Assembly: GCF_008641065.1 (NCBI RefSeq)
Contig: NZ_VTRS01000002.1
Coordinates: 124,001-188,000, forward strand
Reading direction: 5' to 3'
DNA length: 64,000 bases
Origin: Rhabdaerophilum calidifontis
GTDB taxonomy: Bacteria > Pseudomonadota > Alphaproteobacteria > Rhizobiales > Beijerinckiaceae
The number at the start of each line of letters is the position of its first letter. Within the stretch, counting starts at the first letter, position 1. The position numbers and the translations under genes were made by a program. Below are positions 41,818-51,791 of the stretch, piece after piece. The notes below the pieces were generated by a model. It did no database searches. It had not been told where the DNA came from and worked only from the letters and a program-made list of their open reading frames with translations.

Positions 41818-42791
41818 TTGAGCCTCGGATTGAGCGCGTCGCGCAGCCAGTCGCCGATGAGGTTGATCGCCAGCGCCAGCAGCACCAGCATCAGCGCCGG
41901 AAAGAACAGGATCCACCATTCGCCCGAGAACAGGAATTGCTGCCCGACGCGGATCAGCGTTCCAAGCGAGGGCTGGGTCGGCGGCATGCCGACGCCGAGA
42001 AAGGACAATGTCGCCTCCTCGATGATCGCCAGCGCGAGATTGATCGTGGCGATCACCGTCACCGGCCCCATCACGTTCGGCAGGATGTGCCGGAGCATGA
42101 TGACGAAGGCCGGACGGCGGATCACGCGCGCGGCCTGGACATATTCCTTGCCCTTCTCGATCAGCGTCGAGCCGCGCACGGTGCGCGCGTATTGCGCCCA
42201 GTTCGAAAGGCCGATCGCCAGGATGAGCAGGATCAGCGTCGCGTCCTCCTGCTGCGCCGGCGGGATCACCCCGCGCGCCACGCCGAAGATCAGCAGCGCG
42301 ATCAGGATCGCGGGGAAGGAGAGCTGGATATCGGCGATCCGCATGATGATCGCCTCGACGCGCCCGCCGAGATAGCCGGCCATCAGCCCGAGCACGACGC
42401 CGAACACCGCCGAGAACGCGACCGACGCCGCCCCGACCAGCAATGAGACCCGCGCCCCGTAGAGCACGGCGGAGAGCATGTCGCGCCCCTGCGGGTCCGA
42501 GCCGAAGAGGAAACTCCGGCCGGTGAATTCATTGGCCTGGCCGGGCCGCGTCATCCCCTCCATCAGGTTGAGTTCGGCCGGGTTGAACGGGTTCTGCGGC
42601 GCGATGAGCGGCGCGAGCACTGCGGCGCCGATCATCGTCAGGGCGATGAGCGCCGAGAGCATCGCCACCGGCGAGGACCGGAAGGCATGGGCGAGATCGC
42701 TGTCCCAGGCACGGGCGAGCGCCGGCAGGCGCGGTTCGGGCGCCGGGGAGACATTCTCGGGCGGAGCGGTTTCGGGCTCGTGGCTGCGCAT
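41814..42791 (-). CDS. Peptide-type ABC permease, DppC/OppC-like
   Basis: A 325-residue inner-membrane permease. A cytosolic Pro/Glu-rich leader of about 35 residues precedes helix 1 (VAMLSALIALTMIGAAVLAP). FLFGSDPQGRDMLSAVLYGA is the OppC family motif, and the EAA loop is EYVQAARVIRRPAFVIMLRH. It ends GDWLRDALNPRLK. Six helices are predicted. It pairs with the DppB-like permease upstream. The ATG at 42791 was chosen; a GTG at 42809 is possible. Confidence 0.9.
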   Translation of the reverse strand: MRSHEPETAPPENVSPAPEPRLPALARAWDSDLAHAFRSSPVAMLSALIALTMIGAAVLAPLIAPQNPFNPAELNLMEGMTRPGQANEFTGRSFLFGSDPQGRDMLSAVLYGARVSLLVGAASVAFSAVFGVVLGLMAGYLGGRVEAIIMRIADIQLSFPAILIALLIFGVARGVIPPAQQEDATLILLILAIGLSNWAQYARTVRGSTLIEKGKEYVQAARVIRRPAFVIMLRHILPNVMGPVTVIATINLALAIIEEATLSFLGVGMPPTQPSLGTLIRVGQQFLFSGEWWILFFPALMLVLLALAINLIGDWLRDALNPRLK

Positions 42792-42819
42792 GGGACTTTC
42801 TGCTCGCACGGGTTGCGGC

Positions 42820-43806
42820 TCAATGGCCCTTCGCGAGCCGCGCGCCGGAGCGCAGCCGCGGGTCGAGCGCGAAATAGGTGAGATCGACGATGAGGTTGAC
42901 GACGACGAAGACCGCGGCGACGAACATCAGATACGCCGCCATCACCGGCACGTCGGCGAACTGGACGGCGTTGACGAACAGCGCGCCGAGACCGGGCCAT
43001 TGGAACACCGTCTCGGTGACGATGGCGAAGGCGATGACCGAGCCGAGCTGGAGCCCGGCGATCGTCACGACCGGGATCAGCGTGTTGCGCAGCGCGTGCC
43101 GGAGCTGGATCGTCCGCTCCCCGACGCCGCGCGCCCGGGCGAAGCGGATGAACTCGGCCCGCATCACCTCGAGCATCTCGGCGCGCACCAGCCGCATGAT
43201 CAGCGTGAGCTGGAAGAAGCCGAGCGTCAGCACCGGCATGATCAGCGATTTGCGGCCCGAATCGGTCAGCAGCCCGGTATTCCACCAGCCGAGCGCCACG
43301 GTTTCGCCGCGCCCGAACGAGGGCAGCCAGCGCAGCTCGACCGCGAAAACATAGATGAGCCCGATGCCGATCAGGAAGGTCGGCAGCGACACCCCGACCA
43401 GCGAGCCGGTCATCACCAGATTGGAGAGGAAGCCGTCGCGGTTGATCGCGGCATAGACGCCGAGCAGGATGCCGGCGCCGGTGGCGAAGATCGCCGAGAG
43501 CAGCGCCAGTTCGAGCGTTGCCGGCAGCCGCTCCCGGATCAGGTCCGAGACCTTGCGCCCCTGCCGGTAGGAAACGCCGAATTCCCCGCGCGCCGCGTTG
43601 CCGATGAAACGCGCGAATTGCACGGGAAACGGCGCATCGAGGCCGAGGCGCTCGGTCAGTTCCCTGCGGTCCTGGAGCGTTGCCTCCTGGCCGAGCATGT
43701 TGACGACCGGATCGCCGACGAACCGGAACATCGAGAACGCGATGAACGCCACCGCGACGAGCACGAGCGCGCCCTGGGCGAGCGATCGGAGGCTATAAGC
43801 GAGCAC
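42820..43806 (-). CDS. Peptide-type ABC permease, DppB/OppB-like
   Basis: A 328-residue permease. SLRSLAQGALVLVAVAFIAF is helix 1, GDPVVNMLGQEATLQDRREL is the DppB periplasmic loop, and FGVSYRQGRKVSDLIRERLP follows. The EAA loop is EFIRFARARGVGERTIQLRH, and VVNLIVDLTYFALDPRLRSG is the C-terminal signature. It begins 60 bases after the binding-protein stop, a gap filled by a long stem-loop (43825-43853). Confidence 0.92.
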   Translation of the reverse strand: MLAYSLRSLAQGALVLVAVAFIAFSMFRFVGDPVVNMLGQEATLQDRRELTERLGLDAPFPVQFARFIGNAARGEFGVSYRQGRKVSDLIRERLPATLELALLSAIFATGAGILLGVYAAINRDGFLSNLVMTGSLVGVSLPTFLIGIGLIYVFAVELRWLPSFGRGETVALGWWNTGLLTDSGRKSLIMPVLTLGFFQLTLIMRLVRAEMLEVMRAEFIRFARARGVGERTIQLRHALRNTLIPVVTIAGLQLGSVIAFAIVTETVFQWPGLGALFVNAVQFADVPVMAAYLMFVAAVFVVVNLIVDLTYFALDPRLRSGARLAKGH

Positions 43807-43824
43807 GGGCGGTTCTCCCCATCG

Positions 43825-43853
43825 AATGCCGGGCCGGTGGCCGGCCCGGCATT
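43825..43853 (-). terminator. 13-bp stem-loop between binding-protein and permease genes
   Basis: AATGCCGGGCCGG and CCGGCCCGGCATT pair perfectly around a 3-base TGG loop. It lies in the 60-base gap after the binding-protein stop. No T-run follows on the minus strand. In many importer operons such intercistronic hairpins guard the binding-protein mRNA and lower readthrough, so that the binding protein is made in excess. Confidence 0.75.
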
Positions 43854-43866
43854 CCCGCGCGGCGGA

Positions 43867-45459
43867 TCAGCTGCGCTTGAAGGAGACGAATTTCAGCTTC
43901 GGCTGGTTCGACACATCGACCGGGATGTCGAACTCGGCCTTCATGCCGTAGCTCAGCGCCTGGTGATGCACCGGGATATAGACGGTATCCGCCTTCAGCT
44001 TGGCCCAGATCTGCGCGATCGTCGCGTTGCGCTTGGCGAGATCGGTCTCGGCCGAGAGCGTCTGGATCAGCTTGTCGATCTCGGGGTTCGAATAGCGCGT
44101 CGCGTTCCAGGAGCCGCGCGATCCGGCGCGGGTATGGTAGAGGAAGGAGAAGATGTAATCGGAATCGAAGGTCGGGACGCCCCAGCCCAGCATGTAGAAA
44201 TCCGATTCCGGCGGCTGTTTCTGAAGCAGCGTGAAGTGGATCGATTTCGACTGGCTGACGAGGTTGACCTTGATCCCGATCGCACCCCACATGCCGACAA
44301 CCGCCTGGCAGATCGCCTCGTCGTTGACATAGCGGTCGTTCGGGCAGTGCAGCGTGGTCTGGAACCCGTTCGGATAGCCGGCATCGGCGAGTAGCTTCTT
44401 CGCCGCGGCGACATCGACCGCCGGCGCCGCGTCGAGTTCCTTGGTCCAGCCGTTGACGAAGGGCGGCATGATGATGCCCGTCGGCACGCTCTCGCCGCGC
44501 ATCACCACGCGCTGGATCGCCTGGCGGTTGACAGCCATGTTCATCGCCTGGCGCACGCGCAGATCGGCGAAGGGGTTCTTGCCGTCGACATTGTCGCTCT
44601 TGAGATCCGCATCGCCGACATTGAAGCCGAAGAAGATCGTGCGGTTCTCCGGCCCGGAATTGACCTTGAGCTTCTTGTCCTGCCGCAGGCGCTCGATATC
44701 CTGCACCGGCAGATCCTGCACGAAATCGACATCGCCCGAAAGCAGCGCCGCCACGCGCGTCGCGTCGGCCTTGATCGGGGTATAGATGATCTCGGTGATT
44801 TCAAGCGGAACCTGGCCCTTGCCCCAGTAATTCTCGTTCCGCTTCATCACGGTCTTCACGTCCGGCTCCCGGCTCACGAGCATGAACGGCCCGGTTCCGT
44901 TGGCGTTGCGGACGGCGAAATTCTCTTCCTTGTTCTTGAAGTCCTGGACCTTGGTGACGTTGTTCTTCTCGGCCCAGCCCTTGTCCATGATGAACAGGTC
45001 GCCGAGATTGTTCGGCAGCAGCGGGTTCGGCCCCTTCGTCCGGATCTGGACGGTGAAGGCATCGACCTTCGTGACCTTCTCGATCGAGGTCAGAAGCCCC
45101 TTCATGTCGGAGGTGGGCTGCATGGCGCGCTCAAGCGAGAACACCACGTCGTCGGCGTCGAAATCCGCGCCGTCATGGAACTTCACGCCCTGGCGCAGCT
45201 TGAATTCCCACACATTGGGATCGGCGGTGATCGCCCAGGAGGTCGCGAGCGCCGGCATCTGCTTGCCGGTATGATCGCGGATGATCAGCGGCTCGTAGAG
45301 ATGATGCGCGAGGGTATGGGTCGGCCCCTCGTTCTGGGCATGCGGGTCGAGCGTGAGGGAATCGCCGGCGCGCGCCCATTTCAGCGTGCGCGCTTCGGCG
45401 GCGGCCAGCATGGTCGTCGCGGCGAGCGCAACGAGAACGGCCCTGGTGGTGAAAGACAT
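43867..45459 (-). CDS. Peptide-type ABC importer periplasmic binding protein (SBP family 5)
   Basis: A 530-residue secreted protein. The signal peptide TRAVLVALAATTMLAAAEA ends near residue 23. LKWARAGDSLTLDPHAQNEG and YEPLIIRDHTGKQMPALATS then match the SBP_bac_5 opening; VWEFKLRQGVKFHDGADFDA and DVVFSLERA are the classic pattern (W-x-F-x-LR-G-VKFHDG). The ligand is a short peptide or another compound; this family also binds glycosides and opines. GGGAGAG lies five bases before the ATG. It is the first gene of the operon. The frame stays open for a thousand codons upstream, antisense to iorAB, which is not coding. Confidence 0.92.
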   Translation of the reverse strand: MSFTTRAVLVALAATTMLAAAEARTLKWARAGDSLTLDPHAQNEGPTHTLAHHLYEPLIIRDHTGKQMPALATSWAITADPNVWEFKLRQGVKFHDGADFDADDVVFSLERAMQPTSDMKGLLTSIEKVTKVDAFTVQIRTKGPNPLLPNNLGDLFIMDKGWAEKNNVTKVQDFKNKEENFAVRNANGTGPFMLVSREPDVKTVMKRNENYWGKGQVPLEITEIIYTPIKADATRVAALLSGDVDFVQDLPVQDIERLRQDKKLKVNSGPENRTIFFGFNVGDADLKSDNVDGKNPFADLRVRQAMNMAVNRQAIQRVVMRGESVPTGIIMPPFVNGWTKELDAAPAVDVAAAKKLLADAGYPNGFQTTLHCPNDRYVNDEAICQAVVGMWGAIGIKVNLVSQSKSIHFTLLQKQPPESDFYMLGWGVPTFDSDYIFSFLYHTRAGSRGSWNATRYSNPEIDKLIQTLSAETDLAKRNATIAQIWAKLKADTVYIPVHHQALSYGMKAEFDIPVDVSNQPKLKFVSFKRS

Positions 45460-45717
45460 CGAACTCTCCCTGTTCCTGGCGGTGCCATTATTCCTGGCGC
45501 GCCCTGTTCTTGACGGCGTCTGGCGCCGCATTCCCCGAATGCTAGGGCGAAGGAATGTGCTTCTCAATGCATTTCTTGCGCCATGCTCCGCGGCTGCCGG
45601 CGCGTCCGGGCAGCGGATGTTCCGGCCCTCTTCCGCGCTCACCGCCTCACCCCTGTCACAATCCGGAGAGGACACTATGTTGTTGTTATTATTCCAAACC
45701 GAAACTGGAGAACCGGA

Positions 45718-46173
45718 ATGGTTCGTTTCACCCTCAACGGGCGCCCGCAGGCGCTCGATGTCGAGGCGGAGATGCCGCTTCTGTGGGCCTTGCGGGACGA
45801 AATCGGCCTGACAGGCACGAAATACGGCTGCGGTCAGGCGCTGTGCGGAGCCTGCACGGTGCTGGTGGACGGCCAGCCGGTGCGCGCCTGCCAGACCCCG
45901 GTCGGGGATCTCGAGAACCGGGTCGTTGCGACCATCGAGGGCGCGGCTGGCCGCGTCGCCGAGGCGGTCCAGAACGCCTGGACCGGGCTCGATGTGCCGC
46001 AATGCGGCTATTGCCAGTCCGGCCAGGTGCTGGCCGCGATCGCGCTGCTTAGCGAGAACCGCTCGCCGAGCGATGCCGATATCGACGCCGCGCTCGCCGG
46101 CAATCTCTGCCGCTGCGCCACCTATCACCGCATCCGCGCCGCGGTTCACGCCGCCGCGCGGGCGCTGGCCTGA
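45718..46173 (+). CDS. iorA: 2Fe-2S subunit of molybdenum hydroxylase, IorA-like
   Basis: A 151-residue iron-sulfur protein. The plant-type 2Fe-2S motif is [18 protein letters not shown] with ACQTPV. The C-terminal four-helix 2Fe-2S domain has [11 protein letters not shown] and [18 protein letters not shown]. This arrangement is that of isoquinoline 1-oxidoreductase alpha and aldehyde or xanthine dehydrogenase small subunits. It passes electrons from the molybdopterin subunit encoded next (gap 18 bases). GGAG lies seven bases before the ATG. Divergent from the ABC importer operon. Confidence 0.9.
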   Translation: MVRFTLNGRPQALDVEAEMPLLWALRDEIGLTGTKYGCGQALCGACTVLVDGQPVRACQTPVGDLENRVVATIEGAAGRVAEAVQNAWTGLDVPQCGYCQSGQVLAAIALLSENRSPSDADIDAALAGNLCRCATYHRIRAAVHAAARALA

Positions 46174-46191
46174 GCGCGGGAGGAGCGATCC

Positions 46192-48384
46192 ATGCTTGCG
46201 AAATTTCTTGACTCCACGGCCGGTTCCCCGGCTCCGTCCCGGCGCGGCCTGCTTATCGGCGCGGCCGCGATCTCCGGCGGCCTGATGATCGGCTTCCGCG
46301 GCGGCGCACGCGCCCAGGGCGCGAAACCGGCGGCGCCGGCCAATCCCTTCGCCGGCTATGTTACGATCGGCGCGGACAATTCCGTCACCATCCACAGCGC
46401 CCATATGGATATGGGGCAGGGCATCTATCACGGCATCGCGACCCTGGTGAACGAGGAGCTGCGCGCCGATTGGGCGCAGATCCGCGTCGAGGGCGGGTGG
46501 GGCAACCCGGCGCTGTTCGGCAATGTCAACTGGGGCGGCGCCATCCAGGGCACCGGCGGCTCGACCGGCATGCAATCCTCCTTCGAGCGCTACCGGCGGG
46601 CGGGAGCGGTGGCGCGGCAGATGCTCGTCAACGCTGCGGCGGCGGAATGGAAGGTGCCGGCGGCGGAGATCGTCGTCGAGCGCGGCCTGCTCCGCCACGG
46701 CGCCCGGCAGGCGCCGTTCGGCGCTTTCGCGGCCAGGGCGGCGGCGCTGCCGGTTCCGGCCGATGTGGCCCTGCGCGCGCCGCAGGACTGGATCTATATC
46801 GGCAAGGACCGCGATGTGCTGCCGAAATTCGACAGCCGCGCCAAGGTCACGGGCCGGCAGGATTTCACGATCGATGTCCGGCTGCCGGGGCTGCTCACGG
46901 CGGTGATGATCCATCCGCCGCTGTTCGGCGCGACGCTGAAGAGCTTCGACGCCGCGAAGGCCCGGACGATGAAGGGCGTGGTCGATGTGGTGGCGACGCC
47001 GCGCGGCCTCGCGGTGGTTGCGGACAATATGTGGCGCGCCCTCCGCGCCCGCGAGGCCGTGACGGCCGAGTGGGACACGAGCCAGGCCGAGACGCGGTCG
47101 AGCGAGGCGCTGATGGCGGAATACCGCGCGCTGGCGGCCAAGCCCGGCGTCGCGACGGCCGAGGTGAAGGGCGATGTCGAGAAGGCTTTCGCCGGCGCCG
47201 CGCGCATTGTCGAGGCGATTTATGAATTCCCCTATCTCGCCCATGCGGCGCTGGAGCCGATGAACGCCATCGCCCGGATCGAGAACGGCCGGGTCGAGGT
47301 CTGGGGCGGCCATCAGATGCCGGATATCTATCAGGGCATCGCGGCGCGGGTCGCCGGCGTCACCCCGGACAAGGTGACGCTGCACGTGATGAAGACCGGC
47401 GGCGGCTTCGGCCGGCGCGCGGTGATCGACGGCGATGTCGTCGCGGAGGCGGTGGCGGTTTCCAGGGTGCTCGGCGGCCGCCCGGTCCGGGTGCAATGGA
47501 CGCGCGAGGACGACATGCGCGCCGGGCGCTATCGCCCGGCCTATATCCACCGCCTCAAGGCCGGGCTCGACGCCGCCGGCAACATCGTCGCCTGGCAGAA
47601 CCATATCGTCGGCCAGTCGATCCTCGCCGGCACACCCTTCGAGCAGGGCTTGGTCCGCAACGGGGTCGATCTCACCTCGGTCGAGGGCGCGCAGCACCTG
47701 CCCTATGCCTTCCCCGCGATGAAGGTGGAACTGACCTCGACCAGGGTCGGGGTGCCGGTCCTGTGGTGGCGGGCGGTGGGCTCGACCCACACCGCCTATG
47801 CCGTCGAGGCCTTCCTCGACGAGGTGGCCGCCGCCGCCGGCAAGGATCCGGTGCAGTTCCGCCTCGCGCTGATGAAGGACCATCCCCGCCACGCCGCGGT
47901 GCTGCGGCTGGCGGCGGAGAAGGCCGGCTGGGGCCAGCCGCTGCCGGCCGGGCGCTTCCGCGGCATCGCGATCGCGGAATCCTTCGAGACCATCGTCGCG
48001 CAGGTGGCGGAGGTCTCGGTCGAGGGCAACCTGCCGCGCGTCCACCGCGTGGTCTGCGCGCTCGATTGCGGCGTCGCCGTCAACCCGGACAATATCCGCG
48101 CCCAGATGGAGGGCGGGATCGGCTTCGGCCTCGGCGCGATCCTGAAATCGAAGCTCACGCTCGACAAGGGCCGCGTCGTCGAGGGCAATTTCGATGGCTA
48201 CGAGGTGCTGCGTCTCGACGAGATGCCGCGCGTCGAGGTGCATATCCTGCCGTCATCCACCAAGCCGACAGGGGTCGGCGAGCCCGGCGTGCCGCCGATC
48301 GGCCCGGCGGTCGCCAATGCCTTCCACGCCGCCAGCGGCCGCCGCATCCGCGTGCTGCCGTTCACGCGGCCGGAAAACGCCTGA
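46192..48384 (+). CDS. iorB: Molybdopterin subunit of molybdenum hydroxylase, IorB-like
   Basis: A 730-residue large subunit. A twin-arginine-like signal [20 protein letters not shown] indicates folded export to the periplasm with cofactor. [21 protein letters not shown] begins the first molybdopterin domain, [20 protein letters not shown] is the dinucleotide-binding loop, then [60 protein letters not shown] and [20 protein letters not shown] with the active-site Glu. It probably hydroxylates an N-heteroaromatic or oxidises an aldehyde. The signal suggests cytochrome-coupled electron transfer. No Moco-maturation (XdhC/CoxI-type) gene is near. Confidence 0.92.
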   Translation: MLAKFLDSTAGSPAPSRRGLLIGAAAISGGLMIGFRGGARAQGAKPAAPANPFAGYVTIGADNSVTIHSAHMDMGQGIYHGIATLVNEELRADWAQIRVEGGWGNPALFGNVNWGGAIQGTGGSTGMQSSFERYRRAGAVARQMLVNAAAAEWKVPAAEIVVERGLLRHGARQAPFGAFAARAAALPVPADVALRAPQDWIYIGKDRDVLPKFDSRAKVTGRQDFTIDVRLPGLLTAVMIHPPLFGATLKSFDAAKARTMKGVVDVVATPRGLAVVADNMWRALRAREAVTAEWDTSQAETRSSEALMAEYRALAAKPGVATAEVKGDVEKAFAGAARIVEAIYEFPYLAHAALEPMNAIARIENGRVEVWGGHQMPDIYQGIAARVAGVTPDKVTLHVMKTGGGFGRRAVIDGDVVAEAVAVSRVLGGRPVRVQWTREDDMRAGRYRPAYIHRLKAGLDAAGNIVAWQNHIVGQSILAGTPFEQGLVRNGVDLTSVEGAQHLPYAFPAMKVELTSTRVGVPVLWWRAVGSTHTAYAVEAFLDEVAAAAGKDPVQFRLALMKDHPRHAAVLRLAAEKAGWGQPLPAGRFRGIAIAESFETIVAQVAEVSVEGNLPRVHRVVCALDCGVAVNPDNIRAQMEGGIGFGLGAILKSKLTLDKGRVVEGNFDGYEVLRLDEMPRVEVHILPSSTKPTGVGEPGVPPIGPAVANAFHAASGRRIRVLPFTRPENA

Positions 48385-48436
48385 GAACGCGGGCGGCTCC
48401 CCCGCCCGCGTTCGGCGCGCAGCCCGGCTGCGCGCC
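48385..48436. terminator. Two tandem GC stem-loops between convergent genes
   Basis: Loop A: GAACGCGGGCGG (48385-48396) and CCGCCCGCGTTC (48402-48413), 12-bp perfect stem, 5-base loop. Loop B: GGCGCGCAGCC (48414-48424) and GGCTGCGCGCC (48426-48436), an almost complete palindrome. They fill nearly all of the 63-base gap between iorB and the phosphodiesterase gene. No T-tract on either side. Confidence 0.6.
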
Positions 48437-48447
48437 GGCCCGCGCAA

Positions 48448-49965
48448 TCAGCGCTCGATGCGCGTGCCGGAGACGAGATAGGCGCGCCCGTCGAGGACGC
48501 GCCGTTCCAGCCGCTGGACATGGCTGCCGAGCGCGGTCTCGAAGATTTCCGTGCGGCTCTCCTCCGTGCCGAACTCCGCCTGTTGGCCGGCCTCCGGCGT
48601 CCGCTCGAACGCCTCGGCGAGCACGCGGCCGGTCATGCCCGGCGCCGGCTCGATCCCGAGCAGCGCGAGCAGCGTCGGGGCGATATCCGGCAACCCCGCC
48701 GGCTGGTCGAGCAGGCCTACAGGCGCGATTCCGGCGCCGGTGAGCACCAGGACGGTCGCGAGCTCGTGGCGGTTGAGCCCGCCATGCATGCCGCCCATCA
48801 GCGGCACATCCCCGCCCATGTAACGGCCGAGGCCCGGCAGCCCGTCCGGATCGGGCCCGGCATCCGAGCGCAGCACGAAGGCGAGGTCGGGCGCGCGGTT
48901 ATGCCCGAACTGGAGCAGGTCGAAGGCGAGCGTATGCGGCGCCTCGCCCTCGACCCCGCCGCCCTCCCGCCCGCGCGAGAACAGCAGCCCCATATCCGGC
49001 TGCTCGGCGAGAAAGGCGGCGATCCGGTCGCGCAGGGCTGGGTCCGGCCGGCGCAGGCGGATCTCGCCCGAGGCGCCCGAGGTGCCGACGATCGACACCT
49101 CTGCGCCACGGGTCGCGGCGTCGAACCCGCCCGCGCGCAGCGTCTCGAACAGCGGCACCGCTTCGTTGACGGTGATCTGGCCGTGATCGGAGAGCAGGAT
49201 CACCGCCGTCCGCGCGAGCGCGTTGCCGGCCTCGAGATGGTCGAGGATGCGCCCCACGCAGAGATCGGCATGGCGCAGCGCGGCGAGCGCGTCGGCCGAG
49301 CCGATCTTGCGGTAATGGTAGCTGGTATCGGGCTCCGGCAGCCAGATCAGTGCGAGATCGGGCTTCATCTCGGCAAGCACATGCTCGACGAAGACCGTGG
49401 TGCCATAAGTCATCTGGGCGAAGCGCGGCAGTTCCGGCGCGGGGCGTGGGCCGAATTTCGCCTCCATCGCGGCATTGGCTTCGGGGGTGAGGGTGTGGTC
49501 GCCGCCATGGATCGAGAAGGTCCAATGGCCGTTCTCGCGCACGCGCGGATTGATCAGGAACGCCGAGCCCGAGGAGCCGGAATGCACCACCGCCATGCGG
49601 CGGCCCGCCTGGGCGAGCCGGTCGGCGAAGGTCTCGGCCGTCAGCACCCCGCGCGGATCGAGGGCGGCGATCCGGGCGAGATCGGCGTATTTCGACGTAT
49701 CCGCCGCCCGGTCGGGGAAAGCCTCGAAATGCCAGAACGCGTTGCCGACCACGCCATGCGTGCGCGGATTGGCGCCGGAGGCGATCGACGAGGTCGCGAC
49801 CCGCGTCATCGAGGGGAACACCGAGTGCGCCTGCCGGTAGCGCGCGCCGCGCGCCGCGAGCCGCAGGATGTTCGGCGTCAGGTCGGGCCGGACATGGTCG
49901 GGCCGCAACCCGTCGAGAACGATGACGACGACCCGTTCGGCGGGGGCTCGGCCATGGGCGGACAT
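48448..49965 (-). CDS. Alkaline phosphatase superfamily phosphodiesterase (nucleotide pyrophosphatase-like)
   Basis: A 505-residue hydrolase of the type I phosphodiesterase/NPP group. [20 protein letters not shown] holds the metal Asp18. [18 protein letters not shown] holds the Thr54 nucleophile, aligned with the FPSKT motif of NPPs, and [13 protein letters not shown] carries a His. [20 protein letters not shown] (D, H) and [20 protein letters not shown] (DHG) give the second metal site. No signal peptide is seen, so it is cytosolic and would act on imported substrate. It is the last gene of the leftward operon, 31 bases after the last permease. The exact phosphodiester or phosphomonoester is unknown. 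Confidence 0.87.
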   Translation of the reverse strand: MSAHGRAPAERVVVIVLDGLRPDHVRPDLTPNILRLAARGARYRQAHSVFPSMTRVATSSIASGANPRTHGVVGNAFWHFEAFPDRAADTSKYADLARIAALDPRGVLTAETFADRLAQAGRRMAVVHSGSSGSAFLINPRVRENGHWTFSIHGGDHTLTPEANAAMEAKFGPRPAPELPRFAQMTYGTTVFVEHVLAEMKPDLALIWLPEPDTSYHYRKIGSADALAALRHADLCVGRILDHLEAGNALARTAVILLSDHGQITVNEAVPLFETLRAGGFDAATRGAEVSIVGTSGASGEIRLRRPDPALRDRIAAFLAEQPDMGLLFSRGREGGGVEGEAPHTLAFDLLQFGHNRAPDLAFVLRSDAGPDPDGLPGLGRYMGGDVPLMGGMHGGLNRHELATVLVLTGAGIAPVGLLDQPAGLPDIAPTLLALLGIEPAPGMTGRVLAEAFERTPEAGQQAEFGTEESRTEIFETALGSHVQRLERRVLDGRAYLVSGTRIER

Positions 49966-49996
49966 GCGGGCTTCTCCTTGGCAGTTCAGCTGGGCG

Positions 49997-50854
49997 TCAG
50001 TTCAGCGAGGGGTCGAGCCGGTCGCGCAGCCAATCGCCGATGATCGAGATCGCGAGCGTGGTGAGGACGATGGTGAGCGCCGGCGCCAGCATGATCCAGG
50101 GCGCGCGGGTCAGGTATTCGCGGCCGTAACCGACCATGTTGCCGAGGCTCGTCATCGGCGGCTGCACCCCGAGACCGAGGAAGGATAGCCCGCTTTCGAG
50201 CAGGATCACCTCCGGAAAGACCAGCGTCATCGAGACGATCAGCGTCGAGGCGATGTTGGGCAGGATATGGCGGAGATAGATCCGCGCCGGCCCTGCGCCG
50301 AGCTGGCGCACGGCCGCGGCATAGCCCTGCGCCGAGGCCGAGATCGCGAGCCCGCGCGCGATGCGGGCATAGCGCTCCCAGCCGTAGAGTCCCATCAGGC
50401 CGATGAGGAGCGGCAGCGAATTGCCGAAGAAGGCGAGCACCGACAGCGCCAGCACGAGAAACGGCATCGAGGCCTGGAAATCGGCCAGCATCAGTACCGC
50501 CTGCTCGATCAGCCCGCGGAAATGCGCGGCAAGGAAGCCGAGCGCCGTGCCGAGGCCCGCCGAGATCAGCGAGGCGCCGAAGGCGATCAGCAGCGAGACG
50601 CGGATCGATTCGATCAGCCGCGAGAGCACGTCGCGGCCGAGTTCATCCGTCCCGAGCCAGTGCAGCGGATGGCCGGGCGGGGACAGCCGGTTGCGCAGAT
50701 CCATGGCCGTGAAGACATAGGGCTTCACGAGATCGGCGAGGATCGCCACCGCGATCATGGTCGCGACCCAGGCGATCGCCACAAACACCAGCGGCGGCAT
50801 GCGCGGCCGGGCCGGTTTCGCCGCCGCGGCATCGGGAAGGCTCGCCTCCGCCAT
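49997..50854 (-). CDS. Peptide-type ABC permease, DppC-like (operon 2)
   Basis: A 285-residue permease. PLVFVAIAWVATMIAVAILA is helix 1 and HWLGTDELGRDVLSRLIESI is the family motif. LAISASAQGYAAAVRQLGAG is the EAA-loop region. It ends SIIGDWLRDRLDPSLN. It starts 1 base after the stop of the paired DppB-like gene. Compared with the first importer operon (41.8-45.5 kb) it has a shorter leader before helix 1. Confidence 0.9.
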   Translation of the reverse strand: MAEASLPDAAAAKPARPRMPPLVFVAIAWVATMIAVAILADLVKPYVFTAMDLRNRLSPPGHPLHWLGTDELGRDVLSRLIESIRVSLLIAFGASLISAGLGTALGFLAAHFRGLIEQAVLMLADFQASMPFLVLALSVLAFFGNSLPLLIGLMGLYGWERYARIARGLAISASAQGYAAAVRQLGAGPARIYLRHILPNIASTLIVSMTLVFPEVILLESGLSFLGLGVQPPMTSLGNMVGYGREYLTRAPWIMLAPALTIVLTTLAISIIGDWLRDRLDPSLN

Positions 50855-50855
50855 C

Positions 50856-51791
50856 TCAATGCGCTCCGGCGCGCCCGCCCGCCCGCAGGCGCGGATCGAG
50901 GAGCCCGTAGAGAAAATCGACGATCAGGTTCGATGCGACCATGGTTCCCGCCACCAGCAGCAGGATGCATTGCACCACCGCGAGATCGCGGTTCGCGACC
51001 GCCACCACCAGGAGCCGCCCGACCCCCGGCCAGGAGAACACGCTCTCGACCACCACCGCGCCGGCGATCAGCGAGCCGACCATGAACCCGACCATCGTCA
51101 CGGTCGGAATCGCGGCATTGGGCAGCGCATGCCCCGTCACCACCGCCCGCCAGGCCACGCCCTTGGCCGAGGCCGTGCGAATATAGGGCTGGCCGAGCAC
51201 CTCCAGCATCGCCGAACGTGTGAACCGCGCGAGGATCGCCGCGCCCCCGGTGCCGAGCGTCACCACCGGCAGGATGGCATGGCGCCAGCTCTCCTGCCCG
51301 CCGGAGGGCAGCCAGCCGAGCTGCACCGAGAAGATCAGCACCAGCGTGAGCCCGAGCACGAAGCTCGGCACGGTGAAGCCCGCCACCGCCAGCATCATCA
51401 CCAGCCGGTCGACCGGCCCGCCGCGATGCAGCGCGGCATAGATCCCGGCCGGCACGCCGATGCCGATCTTGATCGCCAGCGCGGGCAGCGTCAGCGCCAG
51501 CGTCGCGGGGATGCGTTCGGCGACGAGCAGGATCGCCGGCCGGCCGTCGCGCATCGAGCGGCCGAGATCCCCGCGCAGGATGGCGCCGAAATAATCGACA
51601 TATTGCACGAAGATCGACGCATCGAGCCCCCAGGATTTCCGGAAGGCGGCGATCGCCTCCGGCGGCGCCTCGGGGCCGAGGATGATCAGCGCCGGATCCC
51701 CGGAAAGGCGCAGCACCACGAAGGCGAAGGTGACGACGAGCGCGATGGTGATCGCGGCGCGGCCGAGGCGGAGGGTGGCGAAGCGCAGCAT
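50856..51791 (-). CDS. Peptide-type ABC permease, DppB-like (operon 2)
   Basis: A 311-residue permease. ITIALVVTFAFVVLRLSGDP is helix 1 with the loop motif, and GAILRGDLGRSMRDGRPAIL follows. The EAA loop reads PYIRTASAKGVAWRAVVTGH. The end VVASNLIVDFLYGLLDPRLRA is typical. Its ATG overlaps the ATPase stop by one base (TGATG). Confidence 0.91.
   Translation of the reverse strand: MLRFATLRLGRAAITIALVVTFAFVVLRLSGDPALIILGPEAPPEAIAAFRKSWGLDASIFVQYVDYFGAILRGDLGRSMRDGRPAILLVAERIPATLALTLPALAIKIGIGVPAGIYAALHRGGPVDRLVMMLAVAGFTVPSFVLGLTLVLIFSVQLGWLPSGGQESWRHAILPVVTLGTGGAAILARFTRSAMLEVLGQPYIRTASAKGVAWRAVVTGHALPNAAIPTVTMVGFMVGSLIAGAVVVESVFSWPGVGRLLVVAVANRDLAVVQCILLLVAGTMVASNLIVDFLYGLLDPRLRAGGRAGAH

Noticed and set aside
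45460-48243. Upstream extension of the binding-protein frame on the minus strand
   Set aside because: It is antisense to iorAB; the signal peptide and ribosome site place the real start at 45459.
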